Assembly (NCBI RefSeq): GCF_964340395.1
Contig: NC_135568.1
Span: forward strand, 11,265,776 to 11,329,775
Origin: Glandiceps talaboti
Taxonomy: Eukaryota; Hemichordata; Enteropneusta; Spengelidae
Length of the DNA stretch: 64,000 nucleotides
Direction of reading: 5' to 3'
Shown here: piece after piece, positions 11,031 through 23,225 of the stretch
Layout of the letters: each line of letters opens with the position of its first letter
How positions within the stretch are numbered: position 1 is the stretch's first letter
Made by a program: the position numbers and the translations under genes
Notes under the pieces: generated by a model
The model's database searches: none
What the model was told of the DNA's origin: nothing
Seen by the model: only the letters and a program-made list of their open reading frames with translations

Positions 11031-13574
11031 TTCTAATTTGCTAGCCCAGTGTAAAACCTGCTGTTACCATAGATCTGATGTTGGCATCCCTTAATTAATG
11101 ATACATCCAGTTGCTAACAATATCTGGTGATAATTGATTCCGTTGGCTCGTGATGAACACATCCCAGGAACTTACAAATTGTTGACAAATGATTACCTTG
11201 ACTAGACTCTTTATTCATACTGTTTACACACTGACATCAAGATAGTGTACACAGTATTAAAAACTAGTAAACAGATCATTCAATCAGCAAATTACAAGTC
11301 GAAGATTTGCAGTGTTCCGCCAAAAACAGGTATATTTCTCAAGTGCTGTTTATAATTATACTGTGATATTCTAAGTTGACAAAGTAAATATCAGATAAAT
11401 GGATAAATTAGACAAAAATGTCAATGCAGTCGAAAAAGTAACAGGGTAAATAGTACATAACAGTGAAGTACACATATTCTAATCAAGGAAAACATCCATG
11501 AAATGAATGAAAAATAATAAAAACGGAATCTAAATGAACTCAGTACGATTAAATAAAAGTAGTGCAACCCAATATGATATTAAAGGCCTAATAAATCTTG
11601 CATATGACGAAAATTACAAGGCAGTCTAATTTTCAATATAATTCTCACGGGACATCAATAAATTTCATCATATTTTATTCAATATGATGTGTACAGGAAA
11701 GGAGAGTGCAGTACAAGCTATAAATTTACTGACTCCTTCAATTTTAGGTGTCATTTACAAATTTCCGGGACGAACGTTACTCGATGAAGTCTCTGAAAAG
11801 TTAACAATAGCTGTGTATTGATACTAGAATTAGAGTGTTGTAATAAACGATTGTGTAAATTTGACACGATTAATATAAAAAATTCCAATCAGTAATTCGA
11901 TATCATAGCAATATTAATTTCATAGAACATAAGTATTGACGTGCCATGAATGATAATTTTTAGTATTCGTCATTTTCGTAATTAAAACGTTATATAATAA
12001 TCCACAGGTGTTCTGTTGACAGACTGCTAATGTAATGATGACAAAATATTTCATATTTGGAAAATGGTGCCATAAACTCAAACAAACAGAACATGTCGAA
12101 CGCACATCTGAAAACAGCAGTGCACAAAAATAGAATATGTTTACTTTTGTTTCTCACCTCCCTCAGAGAAGTGTGCCACTTAGTTCATGAATATTCATGA
12201 TGTATACTCGACATGCATGTTCATGTTGTTCAAAAAGTGATCAGAAACTACTTTTATTTGGACAAATGTCTTTAAAACGGGATCTTTTTATGACAAAATT
12301 TTAGTACGCTTTTATTAGTGCAGCTAATTACTAAAAGTGATGAGGTGACAAAAATAGAAAGGAAATTTGGATATTTTCGTATCATTATTTTTGGCAGGAA
12401 AGAACTTGGAAAAATTCAGTCATCTTATCCGACATAATTTTATTCAAATCAGAAAAAATGCATATTATCAAAAGCTATTTTACAATAAAATACTCCCAAA
12501 GTTTTGGTGTACAAAAATGTTTTCTTCAAATAGCTGATTTGGAATGCTGATTTAGAATGCTAATTCTCCTTACAAATAGTTTTTTCTTGGTCAGCCTCGA
12601 GAGAGTGTTGTATGCTGTCGTACCCAACAGACCATAGCTACTTGCTCGAGCAATCTTGTCATTAGATTTAGAAATACCTAACCAGCACAATTTGAAAGTT
12701 GCTTATTTATCCAAAACAAGGCTATTTGATCCCCATGAGACTACATTTACCTGCTAGTACGTGAACAGTTTACAATTTTGATGTTCTACTGTGCAAGGTT
12801 TGCTGTTAAAGTCTTTATAGATAAGTATCTAGATGCTCCTACGAGGTACAACGTTTTTCGATTCACACAATTGAGCATGAACATGGACAAAGTATGAAGT
12901 CACTATGGCTGAAGATGACATAGAATTCTAATAGTGCAAATTGTCAAAATTTTAGCATCAGTTGAAAAAATTTGAAAAATATTTGTACAAAAAAATAACC
13001 AGTTATTACTCTGCTGACATGGAATATTTTGGAGTGACAAAGTCTCAAAAATTGACCAAACAGAAAAATTCGCACCATTTTCATTGTTTATTTTTATAGT
13101 TTTGTTCAATTGTAGTTATTTTTACTTTTATGAACCTTAATCGTCCTGTTCTACATGCTGCATTTGACAGATGCATTGTACGTCCACAATTACTAGTATA
13201 TTTAGTCTACTTAGATGAAATGTCGTGTAAGATGAACAATTCGTTCAAATTTAAACGCTATAAAGTCAAACTGCTCCACGTAAAAGTGTAGTTAATGAAC
13301 TATTCATTTAGTCCTTTCTAAAAAGAGTGACACACATTGAAAACATTTAGAAAAAACAGATGTTAGAAAGCACACCATGTTCCAAAACACATTAATTTAT
13401 GCCTAGAAGTCAGTACAGTAAGTACGACAAGAGATCATGCCAAAATAACTAACTGCTGTGACATACACAAATCATCTATCTTATTAATACATGTAATTTC
13501 ATAACTAAATTATCCTGCTATTGTTTACCACTAGTATTCAGCCATCAAATCCATAATAACAAATAAAAAGTTCT
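11031..13574. other. AT-rich non-coding stretch
   Basis: No coding signal. The one item of note is the 16-bp perfect palindrome TCATGAATATTCATGA at 12185-12200, listed separately. The rest is AT-rich sequence without a repeat or element that I recognise. Confidence 0.5.
12185..12200. promoter_or_regulatory. Palindromic POU-type (MORE-like) motif
   Basis: TCATGAATATTCATGA is a perfect 16-bp palindrome. Its core ATGAATATTCAT resembles the MORE palindrome bound by POU-domain dimers (ATGCATATGCAT class). Binding is an inference from motif shape only. Confidence 0.3.
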
Positions 13575-13756
13575 ACTCACAGAGTCAAAAATAAGTTTGG
13601 AAATGCATCCAAACATTTTTCTACATGGGGTACTACAATCAGTTTTCACATATCTTAGGAGAAACATTGTAGTGCATCCCTGAAAATGCTGACGAGACAT
13701 CACTGAATATTTGGGATTCACGTAAAAAAAATAAAAATATTTTTGACTCTGTGAGT
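13575..13756. mobile_element. Candidate small MITE with 19-bp terminal inverted repeats
   Basis: ACTCACAGAGTCAAAAATA at 13575-13593 is the exact reverse complement of 13738-13756. The two arms enclose 144 bp. A 19-bp perfect inverted repeat is unlikely by chance here. No target duplication can be identified at the edges, and I saw no second copy in the window. It may be a MITE or simply a fold-back. Confidence 0.5.
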
Positions 13757-15402
13757 TTACAATTTTAATTTGATACTATGAATCCAGAGACCAAAGACAC
13801 ATATCAAATCCAGACTGCATAATTTTTTTCCAATCCAACAAAAATCTTGATAAATTTACGGATAATTTCAACCTTCAAAATCCGTACTAAATTTATTCAT
13901 TAAAAAACTCCTGGTACTTTAACCATCAAAATCAATACCAGACAAAGTAAAGTTTGAAAAAAAATTGAAAATGCAAATATTGAAAATACTGAAATGTGAT
14001 CCAATACAACTTTTCAACAACAAAAATTCCATGGTGAAAACGGTTTCCATGGTTACCACAGTCAATTTTGTCATTTTCATGAGTGACAACCTTGTGGTTG
14101 CCACGGTCAGTTCAGTTTTGTTATGATTATTTTATTTAGTGACGATGTCATTGACTTGTAGTGTTATGTCGAGGTATCAAGTTCAATGTCAAAAACTTAC
14201 ACAGCAAACATAAATTGCTCAATAAAATCATAATTGTTCACATTATGTAAAGAAAGTTGATGAGTACATGTATGTACACCCAGTAGTATTTACTATGTTG
14301 TTAATTGTGAGGTCGCTTGGCTATAACTGCTGGATACTTAGTTTGCCAGGGTTTAAAATCTAATTGGTGTTATTACATGATAAATAGAAAAAGTTATGAT
14401 GTGACTGGGGTTTTCATGCAAAACAGTCTATATATATTCTAAGTACTGGGTCTCAAAAATGACATTTGTATTGTAAAACTGAATACACACTGTGTAGAAA
14501 TGATCAAAACATTCATCCTATCTGTTACAAAAATGTTCTAAAAATTGGACAAAATTTTGGCTAAAAATATTTTTAGAAGTTGTCGTGAACATTAAACAAG
14601 GACTAGTGGTAAATGAAAGTTATGAATGAATGTTTCTCCTGTATAGTCTTGTAGTGATGTAGGTAATACTTTTTTATCATGCGTATATATAACAAAGAGT
14701 TTTACACCAGACGTGAACAGTAAACACTGGAGAAACATTTCCTCTGGGATTTCACCTTTACAGCAAAAAAGTTCCCCTCCTAGTGTAAACAGCAAAACAT
14801 TTGTAAAATGACACGAAGCAGACGAACTACAAGAGGACAATTTGAAAGAGCCATACAGAGATAATTGAATACACTGCATTGTGTGAAATCAAGATCTTTT
14901 GAAATTCCTAATCTCTTTATAAAAAGTAAACCGGCTTCACTCACTCATTCAAAGCAGTGAACCAAGAACATCTCAAACACTTGACAAGTGAAAATACCCA
15001 TACTACAAACTCACAGTTTTTGCCCCCCTGTTTACCGACACTAAAATTACGCGTTCTAAATGATTGAGAGCTGTGGTGACCTCCTAAAGTGACAAGTGTC
15101 ATAACGGGATTGCCGTGGAGTTGTCACAGACACTACACGGATAATACTCGTTCTATACTGGCTCAAGTTCACTAACACTTCATGATACTAAATCAGCTTC
15201 ATAAACACCCTAAGTAATTGCAATGTAAACTTACTCACTGGATTCACTTTATTGAAACACGTACAAATATTTGGAGAATCTGTGACGGACTAATACAGCT
15301 AATGAACTATAAAATGTGTTGTTCTCCCATGCAATCAAGTACCTATATACTATCATAATCATTAGTATCTATAAAATGCAAATCTGTAAGTAAGGTACAT
15401 AC
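13757..15402. other. Non-coding stretch
   Basis: It contains a small doubling of TGGTTACCACAGTCA / TGGTTGCCACGGTCA at 14050-14110. It also contains a diverged tandem doubling near 14695-14810, on which a 95-codon minus-strand open frame rides. I do not see a gene in either. Confidence 0.45.
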
Positions 15403-15450
15403 CTCGTCATTAGAGGCGACATCCATATCCTGTTGTGTTTTGGAGTCCAT
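15403..15450 (-). CDS. Possible first coding exon (weak)
   Basis: On the minus strand an ATG at 15450 opens MDSKTQQDMDVASNDE. This is followed directly by a strong donor, GAG|GTATGT, with the GT at 15401-15402. The peptide is acidic and polar with non-AT-biased codons, unlike the surrounding translations. The frame stays open upstream to an earlier ATG at 15591, so the start is uncertain, and the ATG context is only moderate. No downstream exon or protein family is recognised. It may be chance. Confidence 0.22.
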
Positions 15451-16089
15451 TGATAATTGAATAAAAAACGTAAATAAAAAAACCTGCTGGCAAGTAACCC
15501 ACTTTCTATTCAACTGGCTGGAATTCAGACTCACTGAACATTGATACACAAAAAACAGAAAATATTCACCGACAGCGCACGTGTATAACAAAATACTGCA
15601 GACCTCCTCTAGCTCCTGCAGATCTAATATAACTCACTTCCCTCCATAGATACACACACTCCACTAAGTAAAGCATTCACTGGTATTACATGCACTCAGA
15701 GACCACAGAACTCAAATTTGCATTCATTACCATAAATTATGTAAATTTTCCAAATTTGGACATAGTGCGGTTGTGACAGGTGCTTTATTACAGAACCAGA
15801 CTGCCAGCACATATGTTGTTATTGAAAAAAATTTCCATATCTCCATATTTATGTATTGACAAATTACAAGTCTGGTTTTAGTCATAGACATCGATTTGGG
15901 AGACTTTGGATCGCGATATTTCATGATTATAATTCTCGCTATAAGAACTTATACTTACAGGATTATTAGGAGACTTAGTTGTGGCCGATACGGATGATAA
16001 ATTCACAAGATAGATAGATAGATACAAAGTTCATGATAAGATGACAATTTCAATCCCTGATCATGGTTTTGTCTGCCTGTAGTTCTTCT
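15451..16089. other. Non-coding stretch with short GATA microsatellite
   Basis: A short (GATA)n lies at about 16009-16024. If the exon call at 15403-15450 is right, this interval would hold its 5' leader and promoter, but I see no clear promoter motif. Confidence 0.35.
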
Positions 16090-16560
16090 TGTTACATACC
16101 ATGTTTTTGTTAGCACCAATGAGTAAGTAAATTTTTACCTGTGTGCCCCAGGGTTTACTACTGGTTTTCTTTTGTTGAAGGTGATAATTAGTAGTTAAAA
16201 TTTATTTGTACTCTATATGCCTTCTAGTTGTGTTCCCTACCAATGCTGTCCTTTTAAGAGTAGTAAGTAGGTAAAATGACTAGGTAGGTAAAATCTACCT
16301 GAGTTTCCTAGTCATTTTAAAATGGTTCCTTATCAGTGTTTTTGTTAAGAGTGGTAAATAGGTAAAATCTATCTGAGTTCCCCAGTCATTTTGCCAGGGT
16401 TCTCTACTGATGTTTTTTGGGAGATGGGGTAGGTAAGTGTAGGAATAAGTCTACCTGGAGTCATTTTACCAGGGTTCCCTACCAGCGTTTTTGAAGGTTG
16501 ATGCAGTACCTAAGTGAAATCTACTGGCGTTCCCTCACCATTTTGATGACTCTGTGTCAA
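16090..16560 (+). repeat. Degenerate tandem repeat, about 70-82-bp unit
   Basis: Phrases like GTAAAATCTACCTGAGTT, TTTTACCAGGGTTCCCTACCAG and a following G-rich GTAGGTAA block recur near 16128, 16291, 16365, 16447 and 16517. The later steps are about 74, 82 and 70 bp. Units are strongly diverged. Confidence 0.6.
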
Positions 16561-16604
16561 TTTGACCCAAATTTTCCCTCTTTATTTAAAACGGTACTAC
16601 TACA

Positions 16605-17340
16605 CGATAGCTACAACTGGAATATTTCTTGAAACTATTTTTAATAGTTTTTAAATATATTTATTGTGACTTTATCATAATACCATACACCCTGAACAGT
16701 GATGAATCACCTGAGGGTACATGTACTTGTATACCTGCACACATATTATGTGCTACATTAAATCCAATTGAATTTATTTTTTGGTCCATGCCCTCAAATC
16801 AGTGCCCCCCCCCCCCCCCTCCCCCCAACACGGTCATAATTTCAGCCTGTTAACATACTACTCATGTATAAAATTGATCTCTATAATTAACATGTATGTC
16901 TACTTATTGTTCTGGTAGCAGTAAAGGCTATTTTTCTCCCATTTCTTTGTTGTGTAAAAAAAATCATAAAAAATGTCAGAATAAAGATATTGCAACCAAA
17001 CTCGCAGCAAACATCCTTCTTGATATGATTGTTTTAGGAGTATTATTATTTTGCGTTTCTTTATGATTAATGAAATATGACACCAGTAAATATGAAAAAT
17101 AAATATTTTTTAATATTTTCATTTCGATCTTGGAAACTTTCAATGAATATAGTGTTGGTTGCCTGATCAAAAAATAATAATACGACACTGACAGTTTTAT
17201 AGCGGTACTTTGGGTACTAATTATATGAAAGGTATTTAACATTGAATCATACAGCATTAGTTTTGATTAATCTAACTAATTAACAAAGCAATGTTTATCT
17301 ACTTTAATATTAAAATTAAATCAATATGTATAATTAAGCA
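16605..17340 (+). repeat. Dispersed repeat family C, copy 1 (poly-C expanded)
   Basis: It is collinear with 29465-29990 in the same orientation. Shared blocks are CAACTGGAAYATTT, GAACAGTRATGAATCACCTG, CCATRCCCTMAAATCAG, ATGATTTCAACCTGTTA and, further on, CARTGAATATA..GTTGYCTGATCA. A run of 15 C at 16805-16819 sits exactly where the partner has only CCCC. Class unknown. No terminal repeats or coding capacity are seen. Confidence 0.7.
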
Positions 17341-17401
17341 GGTAATTACTGATTTCCTCTTTGAAAGAGAACAAAGTGGTGAAATGTAAATCAAACAAAC
17401 C

Positions 17402-17635
17402 AAACCTTGGATATTTTCGGCACTACAAAATTTTGTAATTTTTCAGTCTTCAACTAGTTTTCAAAGACTAATTTTTTTACTAATTACCAGGCGTGTCTAT
17501 TGCATTCATGTACAAGAAGGCATCACTATTTTTTTTTTAATAATTACCAGCCTGGTACATTGTGTTCATGTACAAGAACATATTTTAGTCACTACTTATT
17601 TTTGTGTTTCTTGCTTTCCAGCGAAATAAGTGACT
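17402..17635 (+). repeat. Dispersed repeat family B, copy 2 with internal duplication
   Basis: It matches 6954-7112 and carries an extra tandem copy of about 70 bp. The block AATTACCAGSCYKGT..ATTGYRTTCATGTACAAGAA occurs twice, near 17475 and 17545. The partner at 7 kb has this block once. Confidence 0.6.
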
Positions 17636-18339
17636 TTAGAACGAAGTCATTTTTCAAAAACATGGCCACGAAGACCAAAAGTACAGTAAATGCACTCTAA
17701 GTTGTACAATATAAATGATACAATAATCAATCTTAGAGTGACAACGAGTCCATTAGATTTTTAGATGTACCATTATCATCAACAGATATCACATACCAGA
17801 TACTATCAGCATGCATTAATATGTTAGCATAAAGACAGCTTAAATATCAAGGTTTTCATAAATGGTGTTTTCGTTATGGTCATAGAGTAGGCAAAGTCTA
17901 CCAACCGTTTCTCAAATGGTCAATTTTCAAACAGAGATATTTAACATTACAAACACAACTGAGCATGTTGGTTTTATCTTTCCAATGTTTATTACCATAA
18001 CTGCAAAACCCAAACAAAACGAAGTAAATATTAATGGCAACGAAATTACCATCCATGAAAATATATTGTGAATCAAAAAATATTTTTTTATCAATAATTA
18101 CACGCATTTTTTACGAGACATGCTAGAAAAGTAATTTTTTACATTCTGGATCGTAACATAACACTGTGGTTTTCCCGCCTTTATAGCATAGTGGGTTTTC
18201 CACAAATTTGAAATATCTCTAGAAAATTTTTTTGCAGCACACATCAGAAAAGCAATTTCTAACATTTCATAATCTTCTTTGACTAAAAATACGTCAAACA
18301 TAGTTGAGTTTTTCTTAAACCTTTACTTTTTAACATTTT

Positions 18340-18620
18340 ACCAAAAATGTAGCAATGATGGTAAAGTTTTAGGGGTAAAGGATAAAAAGTAGCAATGTTA
18401 TTAGGTTTTTGTAGTCGGACGATAAAATGTAGCAATGTTAGTAACATTATTGTAGAGTTGGATGATAAAATGTAGCAATTTTAGTACAATTTTTGTAGAG
18501 ACAATACAATGTAGCAATGTTGGTAAAAAAAATTGTAGGTTCAGATGATAAAATGTAGCAATATTAGTAAAGTTTTTGATGAGCAAAATGATAAAATGTA
18601 GCAATGTTTAGTAATATTTT
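18340..18620 (+). repeat. Minisatellite, 40-44-bp unit, 7 copies
   Basis: GATAAAATGTAGCAATGTTA, or close variants, starts a unit at each of seven places. The core GTAGCAAT lies at 18349, 18389, 18429, 18472, 18511, 18555 and 18598. The remainder of each unit is a variable TTTTTGTAG stretch. The similar peptide repeats in the minus-strand frame at 18401-18604 come from the array. Confidence 0.85.
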
Positions 18621-20094
18621 TGTCAAGCCAGAGGATATACGTGCTGTTTAAGGTCTACTGGCTTCCAATTGTTTGTACAAGGACACATGACATATTCAAC
18701 AATTTTATTACCATACTAAAACTACCTCGTCCCTTTATGGCAAATTGAGGTGTATGACGCTCACACTAATTTTGTATAAGTAGTAAAAATTACTTTGGGT
18801 GGCAAACATATAATTACTGGTAGGTATCAACAGACCAGACATCGCTATGTGTATGTCTGTCAGTTTAACTGTGTACACGTCTGGCAAGGCAAACAGAAAG
18901 TTATACAGCCAGCAAAATCTATACTTGTTTCATAATGTCTATTGTCCTTTCATTTTGTCTCCTCACAAAATATATTGAAAACTTTCATGTTCTTCAATGA
19001 CCCCCACTGGTGTATGTAATGTAAACAATTTTTGCAGTTTTTTGCCTATAATACAAAGTTTAGCATTTCTGCAATGTCCAATTTCGGAAGGCGGGTGGGC
19101 TGAATGAACAGATTATTTTGCAGAAAAAAAATAAAAATTACGACATTTATTGCATAACAACAGTTCAATACGTACTTGATCACAATTTTAGGGAAACCCA
19201 AATATTTTGATAACTTGGGCAGTCTTTTATATATGCTTCTCAACTTAGGGAGGCTGTTGTACTTACCCCAGGACACTATTTACAACAAAAACATAATAGT
19301 GAAGTGACCAGACGGTCAGGATAATCACAATAGGACACACCCCAATTGACCCTAATGAGAGGTCAGGTCAAACAAGTGGGTCCCAAACACTGACAGACTG
19401 CAAACACTGACGAATTTGAAATCACTTTGTTTACAAATCACAACTTTAAACTTATCAAACTAAACCAGATTTACTTCAAAGAAGTCCTGAATAAAATAAT
19501 TATTAGTTTTGCGACACGCCTGGGTGGAAAAATTATATTTTAGATTAAGAGAATTTAAAATATTTTTAGTCGGAACAATTGAACGAAATTTCAATTTGAG
19601 ATGCAAGAGCAACCAACCACCAAGAACCAGACAATAAGGGCAAGGCGGCTTTCTAAGCAAGGCTTGATTGTCTAATTAGAGTCGCTTTATACAAATTTAA
19701 TGTTAACTGACATACATTTGTGAATTCAGGAATGTATTTAGACATTATGTAAACAGTACAGGTATTGATAAGAAAACCTCAATAAAGCTTTACAAATTGA
19801 AGGCAGATTTATTTTGCATTCTAAATTTAGCAACTATTGGTTGAGATGCATACAATGGCGATTGGATAATTTCACAATGGCTTGACCTCATAACAAAGAG
19901 AATCCAGGAACTTTTTGTGCGAATGACGTCATCTCGTCCTCGCTATCAATTCATTAAAAGCTAAATATCAAATTACGGGTAGAGCAGGTAGGAAATTAGA
20001 AAGACACAGTCGAATTTATGAAAATTGATCATGGCGAGGTCGGACAAGTCAGTGAACACAAAACAGCTATCCATGCAGTATACTGCTACCTGTA
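18621..20094. other. AT-rich non-coding stretch
   Basis: No gene, RNA or repeat family is recognised. A few isolated GGTCA half-sites occur near 19360-19372. Confidence 0.45.
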
Positions 20095-20490
20095 CAAATA
20101 TTGGGGTCAACTTTCTGACTAAAAATCAATACATTTAATAAAAAACAAATTTGAAAATTGAGGGGAAATGGGGAAAAAGTCAGACAATCCTAAAAAATTC
20201 ACCTTGCACATAATCTGTTCAAAACTGTTACCTGTACAAATACATTTGGAGACATATTCTTTGGACTTTCAATGCATTTGTAAGTAAAAAAATCTAAGGG
20301 GGATAAAAGTCAGAGAACCCGACAAAAATTTCCAATGCATACAATATATTCAAAACTGTTACCTGTATAATGAGATTTGGAAATTAACCTTTTTTTGACT
20401 AAAATCAATACATTTGAAAAACAAAAATTTCCAAGGGGGGAAAAGTCAGAGGATCCTAAAATTTCTCATGGCACAACATTTCTGTAATTT
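20095..20490 (+). repeat. Tandem repeat, about 131-bp unit, 3 copies
   Basis: Units start with GYTACCTGTAYAAAT-like sequence at 20095, 20227 and 20358, giving steps of 132 and 131 bp. Each then carries ATCAATACATTT or CAATGCATTT, then AAGGGGGRAAAAGTCAGA, then a CCTAAAA-like block. Confidence 0.8.
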
Positions 20491-21840
20491 GGTACACATT
20501 CATTGTATTTGGATGCTATAGTTTTCTAGCTAACATTTCAAAACATTTTTTTTATGCAATTTCAAAATTGCTGTATTAAAAGTTCTTCAAAGGTTAAACT
20601 CTATAAACCTTAAGACTTTTAGCGAAAAAATTGTGAGGAGTAAACAAACACTTTTATAATTTTGATTTTTTACAAATTTTTTGAATACATTTAAAAACTG
20701 CAGGTTCAAAGAAGTCCACTACAGCTGTCCAAACATTTCATAACAACAATTTCATGAGTATATTTGAGACAGTAAAAAGTATTTATGATACTAATTTAAA
20801 CACAAGATTATAACTAACTGTAATTGCAATATATTTTGCTGAGCAAGCACAAACAAGTAAATCTCAGACCTAAAAAATTGTGTGGTTCTGATTACATTCA
20901 ATTTTAGAATAGGTGGGGTAGGTAGATTTTTTATTTTATTAAAAAAAAAATTCATATGTGAGTGTCTAGTTCAGGTAGTTATGTTTTCCATTGTTTCCAT
21001 ATGGTCTCTGTCTTATTGGTTTCTTCTCATAAGATGTACAGCCATTACAGATTGGAAGAACAGTTTTATATTGTCTTTTTAAGTTAATGTCAGTTTCTGT
21101 ATCCACTATTTCTGGCAAGACTTCACAATTTCCGCGATTTTATTATTTTTTTTTAATATGTAAAAAAAAATGTTTTGGGTCGGCAGTGAAAACTAGGTGG
21201 GGTCAGGTAACTGGAAGCAATTTTTTGTAGGTCTCATCAAAAAAGAAGAAATATTATGTCAAAGTTTATTTTACTTAATTCCTTGAGCACTGAGACTTAT
21301 CAACTTATTCCTCTGAGCCTCAACTTGGAAATAATCTTACGAATGTTTAAGCCTCAAAATTATTACGATAAGATCAATATGGAGATACAATCAAATGTAT
21401 GCTCCCATGGTAACGCATGTTATGAATAAATTAGTGTACAAGATCTGACACCAAGGACATGTAATTAAGAGAATGTAATGTTTCAAATTATGCTAACAAA
21501 GTCAGGTGATAATCATATAAAAGATGGATTGATTAGTCAGATGATATGACAGCCTTGTTATATGACAGAGAACATCATATATGTATTCATTATATATTTC
21601 AGTAGTTATATCAGTATGTGGTGTAGCTAGATTTTCAATAGATAAAGACATTCCCCTAGATGTGGGGAAGGAGATCTTCAGATTTCAAGCCTATGGATGG
21701 CTTCTAGACTAACACTAGTGATAAACTTCAATTCCTCAATTTGATGTCAGACGTCCTATTTCTAGAGAGTAATTACATATTTTTTGAAAACTAGAAACAA
21801 AATCCATTAAGGATGACAGATCGCACCACTCAGTTTTCAT
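20491..21840. other. AT-rich non-coding stretch
   Basis: There is no recognised feature. Short A/T homopolymers near 20941 and 21148 are the only simple sequence. Confidence 0.45.
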
Positions 21841-22290
21841 TTTTCTTAAATAAATTTGTCATATTCTTCACGAAAACATGATTTCAATGTGATGTTTTAA
21901 GACCTCTTATTTCTCCTTTTATTTTCTGAAATAGTATATTTGTCACATTCTCAATAAATTTCTGTTGCATGAAGATTTCTCCTTGCTAGTTCTTATTTCT
22001 GAAATTATACAATTGTACATGTTGTTCTTTACTAAAAATGATTTCTGTGTGATGTATCCTGTATAGTTTTATATTTCTGAAATAGTATATTTGTCGTATT
22101 CCTCAATAAACTGTGATTTCTGTTGCATGATGAATTAAAATCTCTCCATTATTGTATAAAATCTGAAAGTGTACCTTTATCGTTCTTTTGTTGAAAATGA
22201 TTTGTGTGATGTATGACCTTTTACTTTCTTGTTCTTATTTTCGTATGTCGTATTCCTCACTAAAAGCGATTCATCTGATGTATGAAATAA
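21841..22290 (+). repeat. Degenerate tandem repeat, about 72-84-bp unit, 6 copies
   Basis: The phrase TTGTCRYATTCYTCAAYAAA, followed by TGATTTCTGTGTGATGTATR, starts units near 21856, 21940, 22012, 22091, 22170 and 22245. Upstream in each is TTATTTCTGAAATAGTATA. Confidence 0.75.
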
Positions 22291-22789
22291 AATGCATTAC
22301 TGACTTATTTTTCATCTCAAAATAAAGACCTAAAGATTGTTTACACTGATCTTTAGTTAGAAATACTAATAACCAACACGACATTTCACTCTACTTTCTA
22401 TCACACTATAATCCATCAATCTCAAATGATATATAAAACCTTGTAAATAATATCTGATTTTCACCAAAAAAAACCCAGCTATTACTGTTGATTAACGTGC
22501 TGACGTATTTTCTGAGATAATTTTTTCAAAATCTAATAATCACATTGGTTTTTGGAAATTAATTAAAAAAATTCAATTTCAGTTATTACCGGATTTTATG
22601 TCTCTAAGTTGTAATCATGATGTTCAGTTTTCTGAGATGTTTTTAGCTGCTTTTTTACAACCATATTTTGATTAGAGAATAGTCTTATCTGATTTGAGAT
22701 TTTAATCACTGTCTGCAAATGATCAAAACTGGGACAGAACTTTTGTTTGCTATCATATTTTGTTGGTCATATTCACACCAGACAAGTAC

Positions 22790-23225
22790 TCACTGCATTT
22801 ACTAACACCAAACTTTGGTGAATCAAATGACATTTTAGCACATTTTTTTGATGATTTTTTATACTAATTTTACTGCAAACACTAGCATTTGCTGAAACAA
22901 ATCATTTTTCAGATCTTTTTGAAGACTTTTTCGTTTTAAGTTTACTGCCTATACCATCATTTACTGAATTAATGATATTTTTCAGATCTTTTTGATGACT
23001 TTTTATACTGATATTACTGCCTACACCAACATTTTCTAAAACAAATTATGTTGTTTTTTTTAGATCTTTGTGATGACTTTTTTTGTCTTAATATTACCAC
23101 CTACATAACCATTCACTGAATCAAACTACTTTTCAGATATCTTTGATAAATTTTAAAAAAAAAAATCAATTTTCCACCTACACCAAAATTTGTCGAATCA
23201 AATTACGTTTTAAGAAATCTGTTGG
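22790..23225 (+). repeat. Degenerate tandem repeat, about 73-78-bp unit, 5-6 copies
   Basis: CAGATCTTTTTGATGACTTT recurs with AGATCT or AGATAT at 22911, 22984, 23062 and 23135. It is followed each time by ATTACTGCCTACACCAACAT and then ACTGAATCAAA-like sequence. A diverged leading unit lies at about 22840. This array lies about 500 bp from the one at 21.8-22.3 kb but is unrelated in sequence. Confidence 0.8.

Noticed and set aside
14592-14879. 95-codon minus-strand frame with an internal peptide repeat
   Set aside because: The peptide repeat follows a diverged DNA duplication near 14695-14810. No domain or splice signals are seen.
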